DNA from: Cristatella mucedo
Taxonomy: Eukaryota > Bryozoa > Phylactolaemata > Cristatellidae
Direction: 5' to 3'
Length of the DNA: 64,000 bases
Assembly (NCBI GenBank): GCA_009760855.2
Contig: WPIO01000030.1
Coordinates: 3,879,501 to 3,943,500 of the forward strand
The notes under the pieces: model-generated
What the model was told of the DNA's origin: nothing
Databases searched by the model: none
What the model saw: only the letters and a program-made list of their open reading frames with translations
Translations under genes and position numbers: made by a program
Shown here: in pieces, positions 1-10,464 of the stretch
How the letters are laid out: the number at the start of each line of letters is the position of its first letter
How positions within the stretch are numbered: the stretch's first letter is position 1

Positions 1-879
1 CGAGAAGAACTGACAGCACGTGCGATCTGCCAGAGAAATATAAGGTGTCGTGCTATGAGTTCGGTCTCATACCAGGGATGGTGTGGCATCTATCAATGTA
101 TGACATTTCGCGGAGCTCGGCGGAGACAATCAATCACACTTCGAATAGCCGACTTGGTATAGCCGAGTCCAAAAGAGGCCTCTGCTAAACCAAGGAGAGA
201 CACGATTCATTGCATTTATCACCTTTCAAACTCTGCATATCAATTAGGTCCGAGGCTGATGAGGACAAAAGGACAAAGCTGGAAAGGTTAGGGAGCAGGT
301 GATGCGGCCAGATTCTTAGGATAGTACCGCTAGTAACTTGTGCTCGGATCTGAGCACTGGAAGACAATGGAGCTACTCAAAACTACTCTAAAGGAGCTTG
401 GGTATAACGCTTCCGGTAAGTAGCCAATCGGGGAATCTCTGAATGTGCCTTTGGAGGACAATCAGTGGTGGCTCACGAGGGATGATTGCCAGCTATGAGG
501 ACTTAGCTGACTAGTGCAGGAGTCAGGGGTCAGGGGCATTGAGCTGATTGCAGTGGAAGTGGGTTATAGAGTTCAGGTGGGTAGATCGACCACATCTTTC
601 CTCGATCGTATCGTTTTTTGGACTAAGCACGCGCTGCAAGCAATCAAATGCGTCGCTAGGGTAGGTATAGAAGGTGGTGCTTGGATACGGTCACAAATAC
701 GTAACATGACCGTCAGACAGATTACTGAGGAACTATAGCTGGTTACCAGTGAATAAATGAGAAGCGTAGAGCCCTGCTCCCCCATATATCGCGAGGAAGC
801 TTCAGCCGGTGGTGAATGAGTGTTAGATCTACTCGGGCAGCGTCTTGATGGGTTGGACCAGGCTGGGTGTCTCCAGCAT
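1..879. other. No gene recognised
   Basis: Presumably CNG intron. I see no exon of the channel core here, no clear repeat and no long structured motif. Confidence 0.5.
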
Positions 880-985
880 GATATTGTGAAGCCTAAGCAG
901 CTTAATGTACGCATGCGGTATCCAACAGACTTCATCTCACGAAGCAAAGAGAAAGTGAGAATCCTCGGTCTGCAGCCTGGACAAT
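880..985 (-). repeat. LINE-B fragment (end of ORF2)
   Basis: Reverse-strand translation contains SLLREMKSVGYRMRT, matching SLLRETKSVGYRMRT in the longer LINE-B copy at 14960-15660. Only this short part of the element is recognisable. Confidence 0.6.
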
Positions 986-1283
986 CAGCACTGGCCTCCC
1001 GCCTCGGCACGAGTTTGCGTGCATGTCTTTCCTTCTTACAAGTTCCCTACGCTCCGCATCATCGATTAGGGAATATCGGCGCTCCTGCTCGCTTCATTGC
1101 AGACTTAGCAAAGTCTCTTTGCTAAATTGATCGTCCTGCCTTTAGCCAGATTTTTACTAACGCAAAACCTGCATCCGGTTGCTATCGCCGCCTCTAGTGC
1201 CTTTCGTTCATAGCATAGCACGGCGAGCGCTGTAGCACTACTCGTGATTCTATCTTACTCTATTCTTGGCTCGAAGGAATCAG

Positions 1284-1379
1284 ATGCTGGTGTCCGGGGA
1301 CATCAACTCGCTGCAGCTGCTACCCGACAAGCTGAAGACCGAACTAGCGCTGCACGTCAACCTCGAAATCCTTCGGAAG
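1284..1379 (+). CDS. CNG channel, exon n (end of C-linker)
   Basis: First visible coding exon of a cyclic-nucleotide-gated cation channel, a plasma-membrane channel opened by cGMP or cAMP. Thirty-two codons include GDINSLQLLPDKLKTELALH and end in LEILRK. LPDKL(K)xE(I/L)A(I/L)xV is the hallmark of the CNG C-linker, just before the nucleotide-binding domain. The family continues directly with V-x-I-F, which is what the exon at 4524 supplies in phase 0. The 3' boundary falls at AAG|GCACGT, a GC donor rather than GT; using the nearby GT (1384) would run into a stop in the next exon. The 5' boundary after a CAG at 1281-1283 is less certain because its pyrimidine tract is weak. The pore and S1-S6 segments must lie before position 1. 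Family assignment is strong, the exact 5' edge is inference. Confidence 0.8.
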
Positions 1380-1636
1380 GCACGTGCCAGCCGCAGCGTA
1401 TTGCAAGAAGTTCGCAGCGTCGTGCGACTGCTTTCGTCGCCACGTGAATGCTCCTCGGCTTTTTCTCTCGTTCGCCACATTCGCATATAGAGAATCCGGC
1501 CGCTTGCCACGCAAGCAAGACACTGAGACATGAGGAAGCGTACTTTCTCACCTTTTACTTCAGGTGCCCGATTTTGGCCTTTTCTTTCCACGCTTGCAAC
1601 TCTGCATGCGAACTTCTCAAGCCCCACTGCAGTGTA

Positions 1637-1720
1637 CAGCAAATGTAAAGCGCCTAGAGAGAGATTAAGTTCTCTGAGGGCGCTTTATCAAGTGAATTGT
1701 TATTATTATTGTTATTATCG
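1637..1720 (+). repeat. LINE-A 3' tail
   Basis: Begins GCAAATGTAAAGCGCC, continues with the AGAGATTAAGTTCTCT hairpin and GGGCGCTTTATCAAGTG, and ends in TTATTATTATT. AAAGCGCC pairs with GGGCGCTTT, the terminal stem-loop and trinucleotide tail typical of L2/CR1-type LINEs. No ORF remains. Confidence 0.85.
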
Positions 1721-2005
1721 AGCACCTGGTTCCAGTGTACTCCAGCTCAGCTATTTTAAAATTTTACCACTTCTGACCGTGCAATCTGGCTACCACTGGA
1801 TTTAATTAAAATTTAATTAACTGCGATTATCGTTGCTTAAAAATCTTTCAAATGAGCTGCGCAATCAACAAAGATGACGGGTGTAATCTTGTTTTCTTGC
1901 CAGGCCTGCTGAGTGGCCGACCGACTTTACCTCGCCGCTGAAGGCCACCCGGAGCCAAGTCTCCCTTTAACTGTAGCTATACATAATATATATAGACAGG
2001 CCGCC

Positions 2006-2090
2006 TAATAATAATAAAAATAATAATACATTTGATATAGTACCCTTAGAGAAATAAATCTCTTTCTAGGTACTTTAAATCTTTCTATTG
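2006..2090 (-). repeat. LINE-A 3' tail, diverged
   Basis: Reverse-strand copy: (AAT)n followed by ACATTTGATATAGTACCC, GAGAAATAAATCTCTTTC and TAGGTACTTTAAAT. Short orphan tail lying just before the Tigger-like MITE. Confidence 0.75.
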
Positions 2091-2165
2091 AAGCTTTCGA
2101 CATCAGCACCGTCATACTTGATCCAGTAAAACTGCCTTGCCTTCCTTTAGAGGTGCTAGTATATA

Positions 2166-2854
2166 CAGTCGTCCCTCGCTACTTCGCGCTTCGACTTTGA
2201 CCTTCACGCTATCGCGGTTTTTTGAAATACGTGTATATTCATTAAAAATTTGATCGAGATAGTGAAAATGAGATAGCACGCGCTCGTTTGTCTGAGTCAA
2301 TTATACACCCCAGCATTACAATATAAAAATTACAATAACTGTACGTATTGAACGCGAAAGAAGATGACGACGCACCGTTTGAAGGTTCCTGACAACCTGA
2401 AGACTCTCCTACTGAAGTAGTGCCTTTAGAAGAGCCGGTACCTTGCTATTCTTTGCTGTGCAGTACATCTCTTCATCTTAATCGCTTCATCACCAAACGC
2501 ACTATTTTTATACTATGATGTTTGTGTCTAATAATTGTGTGTGCTTGATTACACGTGCAATAATAATAATACGATATTTTTAACCTCTAATACGTCTTAT
2601 TTTCTCTTATTGTGTCTTATATATTTGGTAATACGAGTGTAATGGTGACTTATTAGGGGTATTATATAGGGGTGTTATTTCATGTCCAGAGTGCTCTAAT
2701 GGTGTTAAAAACCCATCTAAAGGGTATTTAACCGTTCTTCTTTGCTCTAACTACTAAAATATCCGATTTATAAATAAAGAATCCTACTTCGCGGAAATTC
2801 ACCTATTGCAGCATAGTCTGGAACCAATTAACCACGAAAAACGAGGGATGACTG
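2166..2854. mobile_element. Pogo/Tigger-like MITE (non-autonomous Tc1/mariner)
   Basis: The left end reads CAGTCGTCCCTCGCTACTTC and the right end, on the reverse strand, CAGTCATCCCTCGTTTTTCG. Both are flanked by TA (2164-2165 and 2855-2856), the duplicated target of pogo/Tigger elements. Subterminal TACTTCGCGGAAATTCACCT and GGAACCAATTAACC are also typical of Tigger-like elements. The 689-bp interior has no transposase frame, so it needs transposase in trans. Confidence 0.85.
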
Positions 2855-2859
2855 TACTC

Positions 2860-4520
2860 TGTATCTTGTCGATAACCAAACCGTTTTCAAAGACTTAATT
2901 TTACGGTTTTTATTCACACCAGGATATAAGGTTTGTATAATATATTAGCACTAGTATATACCAAAATGCGGATAGTTCGCTGAGTGAGCGATTCTTGCAT
3001 GCCTCGTATAACTTATACTCTGTTATGGTTATGGGCAAGCACTCGCCGTGGCGCTATTTCTTTACGATGTACCGTTGTACGATGTACGATGCACTGTGTA
3101 TCGTTGCCTTTGGATGTGCAGGTATGTGTAGAGGTGAATCAAGAAGGCTACGGGCAGAGAGAGGGCATAAGCTTAGCCAACTGTCTTTGGGTATGGCATG
3201 TGTAGCATTCAGCAGCGATTCGCAACCTGCTTCATCGCGTTCAGTTTGGATCGTTCGCCTAATTGGCCCTCTGCTAGCAGCCGCGTGGAGGCAGGTGATC
3301 TTTCAATTTTTGAGGAGCCCTAGGGATTGCGGCTACTCTGCAATGCTAAGACCACCAGCCGCATATTCTCACTGTGCATTGACCATTGTCCAACTGGTAA
3401 GTTATAACGTGTCTGGCAGCCTGACGTACTTGATATATTTGATTTTAAGTGTCAGACAATTTCAAGCTATATATACATACATATTAAATACCAGCAATAA
3501 AAATCTACGTTGCAATTAAAAAGTAATACAGGATGAAGAAGAAGTTCTGTCACTGGATCGCTTCACGTTGGAATGTTAATTAAGAAGTAGTAGTAGTCAG
3601 TGCCAAGTCGTGTACTTGCCACACCTCTTATGACCGCCGTCCTAGCTTCAGTCCTCGTGCTGGCCATCTCACCTCAGCTTTCATTGCACACTTCGAATTT
3701 ACACGTAAAACTAATATAACAGCTTTGGCGAGCTTTGTATAGGATTCTTTAGTATTGCGCCATCGGCGAGCAGTTTACAGCTATTTCTCCATATGGAGCA
3801 GCTGATTTTTTTTTATCAAAAGGATTGAAAAGATTGCTGCATCGTCATCCTTTTTGATAAATCTAACGACGTTTTAGGGGACTGAAATCTTCGTGGAATC
3901 CTATAGCCACAGGTATGCCATAATAGATTTACCTTTTAAACAATAACCTGGCGTAGAAGTAAACGTAGTATAGCGTGGCAAACAGGCGTGAGCGGCCGAT
4001 GCTAGCCGTGGTAGGTCGCCTCGGGATCGCAACATTCAGCAGCACTGCTCCCGGTCGATTTACCCTGATGCAGCCATGCGACGAGATGAGCAGCATCTTT
4101 TTGATAAATGGCGCACGCCCTTCTTTTCTTCATCGCCTCTATTCGGCTGTGAGTCTATTTGAGAAGCTTGGACGTCAAGGCTTTCCAGACCTCAGCTGAT
4201 TGAGGTTTTTTTTGTGCCCATAGCTATTCCTCTCCTGTCGGAACCATTGCTCGCCCACGTCAAGCAAAATTTTGGCGGCCATACTTTGCCTCCATACTTT
4301 GCTTCCTATCTGAATTAGCAAGTCACCACTAAAAAGCGCCTGTCGCAGCAGACCGGTGTTTTGTAAAGTTGATTCGCTTTATCACAAAACATCGCACCAT
4401 GTTGCTCATTAATGTCACATGTTTGTGGTAGTTTTTTCTGCTGATAAGCTGGAGAGCCCGCTTAGAAAAGCATGGTGGGTTCATTCTAGTGCTTTACATT
4501 TGGACATAACTCGTGCCTTG
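2860..4520. other. CNG intron sequence
   Basis: Part of the roughly 3.1 kb intron between the first two visible exons. Apart from the small inverted repeat near 3816 nothing is recognisable; the longest open frame (2995-3519) has no domain. Confidence 0.6.
3816..3866. repeat. Small inverted repeat
   Basis: TATCAAAAGGAT and ATCCTTTTTGATA face each other across about 21 bases. It may be the core of a very short MITE or chance; no flanking duplication is clear. Confidence 0.4.
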
Positions 4521-4523
4521 CAG

Positions 4524-4678
4524 GTCACCATATTTGAAGATTGCGAACCCGAGTTCCTGCACGACCTGGTGCTCAAAATGAAATCTTGCATCTATACACC
4601 GGGTGACCTGATCGTCCGAAAGTCGGAAATAGCCAGAGAGATGTTCATCGTGGCCGACGGCGTGCTGGAAGTGCTCGG
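4524..4678 (+). CDS. CNG channel, exon n+1 (first half of cyclic-nucleotide-binding domain)
   Basis: Encodes 51 codons plus two bases beginning VTIFEDCEPEFLHDLVLKM. It carries the start of the cyclic-nucleotide-binding domain: FEDCEPxFLxDLVLKM, then YTPGDLI, then REMFIVADGVLEVL, the first beta-roll strands of the CNG/CNGL family. Acceptor is TTGCAG|GTCACC and donor is CTCGG|GTAAGT, giving phase 0 in and phase 2 out. The conserved glycine of the usual RKGE turn is serine here (RKSE), an uncommon substitution. Arthropod CNGL-type subunits share the E-x-x-x-LHDLVLKM pattern more closely than vertebrate CNGA1-3, so CNGL-like is the best subfamily guess. Confidence 0.9.
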
Positions 4679-5082
4679 GTAAGTGCGATGCTAGCGTTCT
4701 GTTAGGGGCGCTTTAAATAAGAACGGACTCACGCAGGCACAGCCCTGAGCCACTTCTTTCCTCTTCACTATGGAGAATTTAACTTTCTATGGCTGCGTAT
4801 TACATAGCTGCGCATACCTAGGTCCTGAACATCTTGCGACCAGACTGACTAGGAGCAGCCCAGAACAAACGCTTGATTCGAGCCCACATAACCCTCCTGT
4901 AACGAGAATCGTGAGAATTACTGAGAGAGTCCGCCTGTTTCTCCAAAAGCAGAGCCGTCAGGCAGCGAAAAGTGAGCAACTAGCCTACGAGTACTAAGGG
5001 TACAACTAGCGATTGCAAAGATATTTACACAGTTTTTAATCTGGGCGGTAAACTAATCCTATGAAACCTATGAAAAGAGGTC

Positions 5083-5253
5083 TTACAAAAAATTAGCTGA
5101 TTTAGCAGCCTCGTTTGTTTAGCAGCAGAAGAGCCTTAATGGCTATTACAATCGCTTGTAGCTGGCAATACGAGATTGCCAATCTCAGAAGGATTCAAAT
5201 CAACGACCTCAGTCATGAGCGAGCACCTTACCTCCGAGGCTATCATGGCCTCT
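5083..5253 (-). repeat. SINE-B copy
   Basis: On the reverse strand a tRNA-like head (A box GGAGGTAAGGTGC, B box near GATTTGAATCC) is followed by ATTGCCAGCTACAAGC, GCCATTAAGGCTCTTCTGC and GAGGCTGCTAAATCAGCT. Lies in the CNG intron. Confidence 0.8.
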
Positions 5254-5542
5254 AAGCTATTACTTATCGAATAAGGTCGGACTCCTCGCCACTTACAGTT
5301 AGCCGCTAGTATTATCCATGCATAATCGAGAATTTCGAGCAACTTATCTCCGGGCTATGACTCAGCAGCGTGGTCAACGTATGACATCCTAAGGACCATT
5401 TGGAGGAATATTTGAGAAAAAATTGGTCCCTTCGCATGTGAATCGGACCCACTTATCCTGCAATACAAACATAGCCTTGTCAAATGGGCAAGCGATAAGG
5501 CTGGTATAGTCCAACAGTGAAGCAGTGCTGTGCTTCATCATA

Positions 5543-5724
5543 GCCGCGATGGCACACTAGGTAAGGCAGTTGCTTTCATGGCCTCGGTTCCGAGATCGTG
5601 GGTTCGATTCCTGCGGTGGGTGATCCTTTATCGCCGCTGCATGCGGTGGTGATAGCCGTAAAGGCTCTTCTGTCGCTCTACAAAAAGAGGCTGTTTAATC
5701 AGCTAGGATTTATTTATTTATTTA
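5543..5724 (+). repeat. SINE-B copy, best preserved
   Basis: tRNA-like head with A box TAGGTAAGGCA and B box GGGTTCGATTCC, then TTTATCGCCGCTGC, GCCGTAAAGGCTCTTCTGTC, GAGGCTGTTTAATCAGCT and a (TTTA)n tail. The internal RNA polymerase III promoter boxes and oligomeric tail mark a tRNA-derived SINE and not a functional tRNA gene. Confidence 0.85.
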
Positions 5725-5984
5725 TGAACAATGGTGCTGCTCGGAAGGAGAATCTCGAATAATTTTTGGTTGCTAAACGTACGGACGTCGAGCACATCTT
5801 TTGACATCCGAGACAGTAAGCGACATCATATCTGAATGCTGTTTGAAGTTCCAAATAAGCTTCACGACTTGCTAGTTAACTAGTGCTTTGCTTTGCAGCC
5901 TCAAAGCTGGTATCACCATGACTGTGTCGCGAATGAACAAGGGTACTTCTCTGAGGGATACTATTTAATATTTTAGACTTTTTA

Positions 5985-6290
5985 ACGTCCGGAACCAAGT
6001 TGAATTGTCCTTAAATGTTGGTATCCCGAGAGGCTGTACTTGTACACGTCTGCTGTTTGTGCCTGTTCTGGAAATGGTCCTCCGTAATGCAGCACGTGAA
6101 GTTGTTGTGGTAACCGTAGCTCAAAATCAGGGTCCACTACTGCACTGTAAATGGTTACGCCTCATCTCAGTGGGAAATTTTAGAGCGTTACTATCCGGGA
6201 AAACGGATAGAGAAAAAATAGCAGAGCAACTGCTTCTGTCGTCAATGGCCTATAAGCGAGGAATAAAACGACTAATTTATTGTCCATAGG
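5985..6290 (+). pseudogene. Fragment of another reverse transcriptase (non-LTR type)
   Basis: The frame includes VGIPRGCTCTRLLFVPVLEM, resembling the V-G-I-x-x-G-C-T-x-(S)-x-x-L-F-x-x-(A)-x-(E/N)-M motif of a class of invertebrate reverse transcriptases. It lacks the catalytic YxDD, so this is at most a short relic. The assignment is from motif shape only. Confidence 0.35.
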
Positions 6291-6600
6291 AACCTGATGG
6301 ATGGAGGAGGCTAAAACTGGTGCCGCACGTCAGTTAAGCATAAACGAGCCAAGCCATAGCAGGCTTTGTGGATCATAGTAAAGATTTATTCTCTGTTGTC
6401 GTTTATTGACCGGTAGCCATCGTAACTCCTTCGGCAAAGGAGACACGTGGCTGAATCTCCAGGATTTGTGTATTAGCCTTACAGCCATATTCATCACCAG
6501 CTACAAAAGGCCTAGAGGCATTTTTGGTAACTTAGCCAATACTCAAAAAAGGGCAAACATTTCTAGGCAGAAAAGTGAGCTACATAAATGTTTATAAAGC
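6291..6600 (-). repeat. LINE-B fragment (ORF2 C-terminal part)
   Basis: Base-level similarity to 15300-15600: CCAAGCCATAGCAGG versus CCAAGCCATGGCGGG, AAGGAGACACGTG in both, and ACAGCCATATT versus GCAGCCATATT. Frames are broken by stops. Confidence 0.7.
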
Positions 6601-7209
6601 CATAGTAGTAGAAATGATCTCATCTTACAAAGGAATTGAAAGTGATGGCTAGATGCGGAAGCTGACATCTTTATGAAGCTTTCAAACTGTATGCAGTTAT
6701 TAATGAGGGCACCTAAATTCCGAGCACATGATTAACGTCATTCTATAGTGAAGAGCAAGCACGCTTGGGGAGGTCTACGAGTAGGAGTTTTGCTTTATAA
6801 TTCTTTATTTTAAGGAAATTGGCCGACATTCAGGATCAAATGTCAGCAATGTGGGCGTTTATCGAGATAACGTCGCGTCCTGCAAGCTGTTGCCCTGGCT
6901 TTGCTGAGAGACCAGCTACTTGTTGTTGGTTGTATCTATGAGTCGCCGACACTTGACCTTGCACTCTGCTGCTGTTAATACTGTTCGACTTTGAGCTCTA
7001 CTTCTTCGCTACATGTTCGACATATCAGGCAAGCAACGATCCCCCAACGATCGCTGCCTGCTCAGGCTACTAGCTTGGCAGTGGTGACGAGTTCTGCAAT
7101 TAATCGGTTTGAAATTCAGCTTGCAACTTTGCAGCAGTCCACTGCTGGTGACTGGACGGCTTTCGGGAGTTTTTCTGCATATTATTTCTTCAGAGTAATA
7201 TGATACAAT

Positions 7210-7745
7210 GTGCCTCTAATCGTGACTCTGCAAGGCCACAAAGACTGCGTGGGTTTTATTCTTTAATATAGTTTTCTATAGCTTAAGCAGCTGGCTTGGG
7301 AAGTCCTCTGACTGGGAGATCTGTTTTGTCATCGCACAGTTTACAAACACTGACCGACGTCCAGGATCAAATGTCGGCAAGGCAAGCATTCAGTTTAACA
7401 GTTGCCGCAACAGATTTCAACAGTTGAAGTGACAAACACAGCTGAGTATCGTCAGCATAAATGTGATTGCCAACTCCATGGACTCGAATCACTTTTTCAG
7501 AGGTTCGTTGTAAGCGGAGAAGAGCACAGGATCGAAAAGGGGCCCTTGTCGAACTCCACAGGTGAATAGCCTGGGGAATGAGAGCTGACCCCCAAGAGAC
7601 ACGGATTGAGCGCGATCGGACAAGTACTATTTGAACTAAAACAATGCCTTATCTGCCAGACCGATCGTTTTTCTTAATCGTTAAAGTAGGATAGCGTGAT
7701 CAATAGTATCGAAGGCAGCTGGCAGATTCAGTAAGGCAGGGGTAT
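7210..7745 (-). pseudogene. LINE-B copy with reverse transcriptase core, internally deleted
   Basis: Reverse-strand translation gives HIYADDTQLCLSLQLLK, containing YADD, the catalytic aspartates of reverse transcriptase. A preceding GVRQGPLFDPVLF-like segment corresponds to the G-x-x-Q-G-S-x-L-x-P-x-L-F motif. Near 7221 there is CTGCAAGGCCACAAAGACTG, similar to the LINE-B 3' untranslated part, so the segment between reverse transcriptase and 3' end seems deleted. A partly similar CAGGATCAAATGTC segment at 6825-6850 may be another piece. Confidence 0.65.
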
Positions 7746-8104
7746 GATATTCTCCTCTTCGCTGCTGCGTAGGATGTCATTGGTTGCACCGATCTGCATT
7801 TTGCCAAAAACAGAGAATGAATTCTGCAACTACCTGGTGTTAAAGTATAGAGGTCTTTTTACTGCATTCTCTAAGCGGCAGGTACGTGATACCCCGCAGA
7901 ACACTAAAGCGGGCTCAAAGATGCATAAGGACGCCGCAGCAGGCCAGTACACGACTGCCCTGCCCGGCGTCCTCGACGTTACTTTCGGTCCTTAACCACC
8001 CGTTACTTATTTATCACTGCCATAAATAACCCCATAAACCAACTACGATGTCGTAATCTCAAAATAGCCACACTTTGCATACAAATTATTTTCTTTAACT
8101 GCAG

Positions 8105-8191
8105 TGACAGTGGAGACGTTATTGCCAAGCTAGCAGCAGGAAACTTCTTTGGTGAAATAGGCATTCTTAATCTAGAAGGAGGCATAAACAG
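8105..8191 (+). CDS. CNG channel, exon n+2 (phosphate-binding cassette, N side)
   Basis: An 87-base exon. Its first base completes a Gly codon split with the preceding exon, followed by DSGDVIAKLAAGNFFGEIGI. This contains GxFFGEIxILN, the start of the phosphate-binding cassette that holds the cyclic nucleotide. Acceptor TTAACTGCAG|TGACAG and donor AACAG|GTAAGG are both canonical, phase 2 in and phase 2 out. A second AG at 8109-8110 would break the reading frame, so the first acceptor is preferred. Confidence 0.9.
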
Positions 8192-8325
8192 GTAAGGCAC
8201 TGGAGTTTTTTTTTGAATTCCTGACTCATATTCTTGAAGCTCGGTAATGAATGGTTGTTGGAAATACCTGGTCGGCAAGTTTTGAAAATATCGGGCTTAT
8301 CATGATGCTCAACTATACGCTGCAG

Positions 8326-8422
8326 GAGAACGGCGGACGTAAGATCAGTTGGATACTCTGACCTATTTGTGCTGGAACGCGACGCTGTCGTCCTGGCAAT
8401 TCAACAGTACCCTCAAGCGAAG
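8326..8422 (+). CDS. CNG channel, exon n+3 (phosphate-binding cassette and C-helix start)
   Basis: A 97-base exon only 134 bases after the previous one. The joined codon gives INR, followed by RTADVRSVGYSDLFVLERDA. The R-R-T-A pair is the conserved Arg-Thr of CNG channels; the Arg contacts the cyclic phosphate and the Thr favours cGMP. Next come the C-helix beginning and YPQAK. Acceptor is CTGCAG|GAGAAC and donor AAG|GTAGTC, phase 2 in and phase 0 out. With the three exons upstream it completes an intact nucleotide-binding domain without a stop or frameshift. Confidence 0.9.
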
Positions 8423-9082
8423 GTAGTCTCGTGTCATTTTTAGATAGTTAATGCGTGAACCCAACCATTGGTTTCGTAAGAGCAGACACTGATTGGCCCA
8501 GAACTTGCTTCTATTCAACTCCTCGAGACTTGATAATGATGTGGTTAAGGATTAATAGTATTCATGGCACGCTAGTTGGTGAATAAAATGCATGAAAATT
8601 AAGGTTTAATCTGTCGTGATGCTCCTTAACTGATGACTGCGACGAAGGCTAAGCACATGAAATAAGGAGTTCTAGATACCCCTCTCTGTTCGCTGACGGA
8701 CTTTCCTAACTGAGTGAAAATTAAACCAACTTAGCAACTTTTGGAAATCGTGGTGTCATTAAGAAACTAGAAAGCATAACCCTAAAATGCACCATAGAAT
8801 CGGGCTTTCATGCTTCAAAATAACCTTTCGTTAAATGACTCCATCAGATACACAGTCAACTCTGACAACTTTCAGCTGCAAACATTCCAAGACCTCTGGC
8901 CTGCAATGATATATATTTTATAGCCTAATCTATGTACCTGTGACTCACACGGCTAGACTACCGCGACTCTCTGTTGGCTCCTAGTCAAGCGTCGAACTGA
9001 CTTACGGATCCTGTCACTCACTTGCAAGTTCCTTCATTGTTCCTTCATTCTCTTTCTCCAGAGTTCTTATCTGAAAAGGTAC

Positions 9083-9310
9083 TTGGATGGGCGGAGCCAG
9101 AATTTTCGTGTAGAGAGCAAGATCCATAGGTAACGAAAAATTGCAGCTCGTAATCACGGTTTCTATTCTACATGCACTTGGTGGTTGGTCATAGACTGAA
9201 TGTTGGACAGAATTCTGTCTTTGCTGACGGTCGGGGGCGTTGGTGTAGGGGGCTAGACAAGTCAGTGCCCAGCATTGGGGGGAGGGCAATTGAACCTCCT
9301 TCTTATGCCC
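9083..9310 (+). repeat. Dispersed element with GGAGCCAGAATTTTCxTGTAG end
   Basis: GGCGGAGCCAGAATTTTCGT near 9086 resembles GCTGAGCCAGGATTTTCAT at 40325 and the reverse complement of sequence at 62880-62932. GGGGGGAGGGCAATTGAACC near 9278 gives it the look of a short DNA-transposon derivative. Boundaries are approximate. Confidence 0.4.
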
Positions 9311-9334
9311 TGGCACAGCTGCTGCCTACAAGAA

Positions 9335-9506
9335 AATCTTAGCTGATTTAACCAGCCTCATTACTAAGCGGCAGGAGTTCGCGCCTTAATGGCTATCACT
9401 GTCGCTTACAGTTGGCAATAAGGGTCACCACTGCCGGACTCGAACCCATAACCTATACCGTAAAGAGCGAGCACCTTACCTCCTGGGCTATTACGGCCTC
9501 TCGAAC
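9335..9506 (-). repeat. SINE-B copy
   Basis: Reverse-strand head with GGAGGTAAGGTGCTCG and GGGTTCGAGTCC, then TTGCCAACTGTAAGCG, GCCATTAAGGCGCGAA and GAGGCTGGTTAAATCAGC. Clear match to the 5543 copy. Confidence 0.8.
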
Positions 9507-10464
9507 TCGGTTTCTTTGCTGTGCATCTAACAAACCTAAAATCCTCTGGAAATCACGCCTTCAGCTCTTAGGCTCACAGGCCTATACTTTCAGCCGATAT
9601 GGTATACAGGCAAAGGTGTGGTATATGTGGTATGTGGTGTATAGACAAAGATGGTTACCTGATAGCTTACACAGCGATGCTTTCGCCAGCCTACACATGC
9701 TTACTGTGCCCTTCCTATGAATAGGGTCTTCAAGCTATTTTATTTTGTGTCAACTAATGACTGCACAAACTCACATTTTACCTAAAATTCTTAGGCAGAG
9801 CATTCAAGTGTTTTTTTTTAACTGGAAATACAGCAAGTTGAGAAAGATCTCCGTGGTTTCTTCTGAGGCACCTTGCGTTTTCCTCGAGTAGGCGCTGAAT
9901 AAAAAAGATTCATCTTTTATTCTCATAAAGCTGGCGGCACGAGAATGAATAAATGCTTGAAGACTATGCAAAGCGTTTCTTGCCTCTGAGAATGCACTCT
10001 TGTAATATCGCATCGTTGAAATTGTCAGCTATCATCCAGCTCATCTTGCCGAGCCGTTCATTCTCATTCTCTTCTTGCACGCTCACTTCTAGTGTACGAT
10101 AGCATATCTTGCCATCGTGCCATTCTCACCCGAGTGCAGAATTCGCTTGCAGCCCGTTCTAATGCCTGCTCGTTGCAGCGTTGAGTGCCCACTTGCTCTG
10201 CAATGAAGCCTTAGCATTCAGCAGGCGAACAAGTTGTGTGCTTGCAAGTCGGCATAGGATTTCAGAATTAGAACACCATCTGGTTCCTTAAGTTTCCATT
10301 TAAGTCTCAAGCAATTAAACAGCTAATGAATGGCCTCTTCCGCTGGGTGGTGGTGAACTGCTGTTTTTTATCGATAGCTTTCTACTTTGCTTTATTTTCA
10401 TTTATCCATTAGAGGGGTTCTTAGCCAAATGACACACTTAATAATAATTGTCTTGTGCATGCTT

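Noticed and set aside
573-1010. 145-codon reverse-strand frame
   Set aside because: Only the 30-odd residues matching LINE-B are meaningful; the rest shows no family.
5543-5640. Possible tRNA gene
   Set aside because: A and B boxes are present, but the same sequence with an attached body recurs seven times in the window. It is a SINE head and the cloverleaf is not intact.
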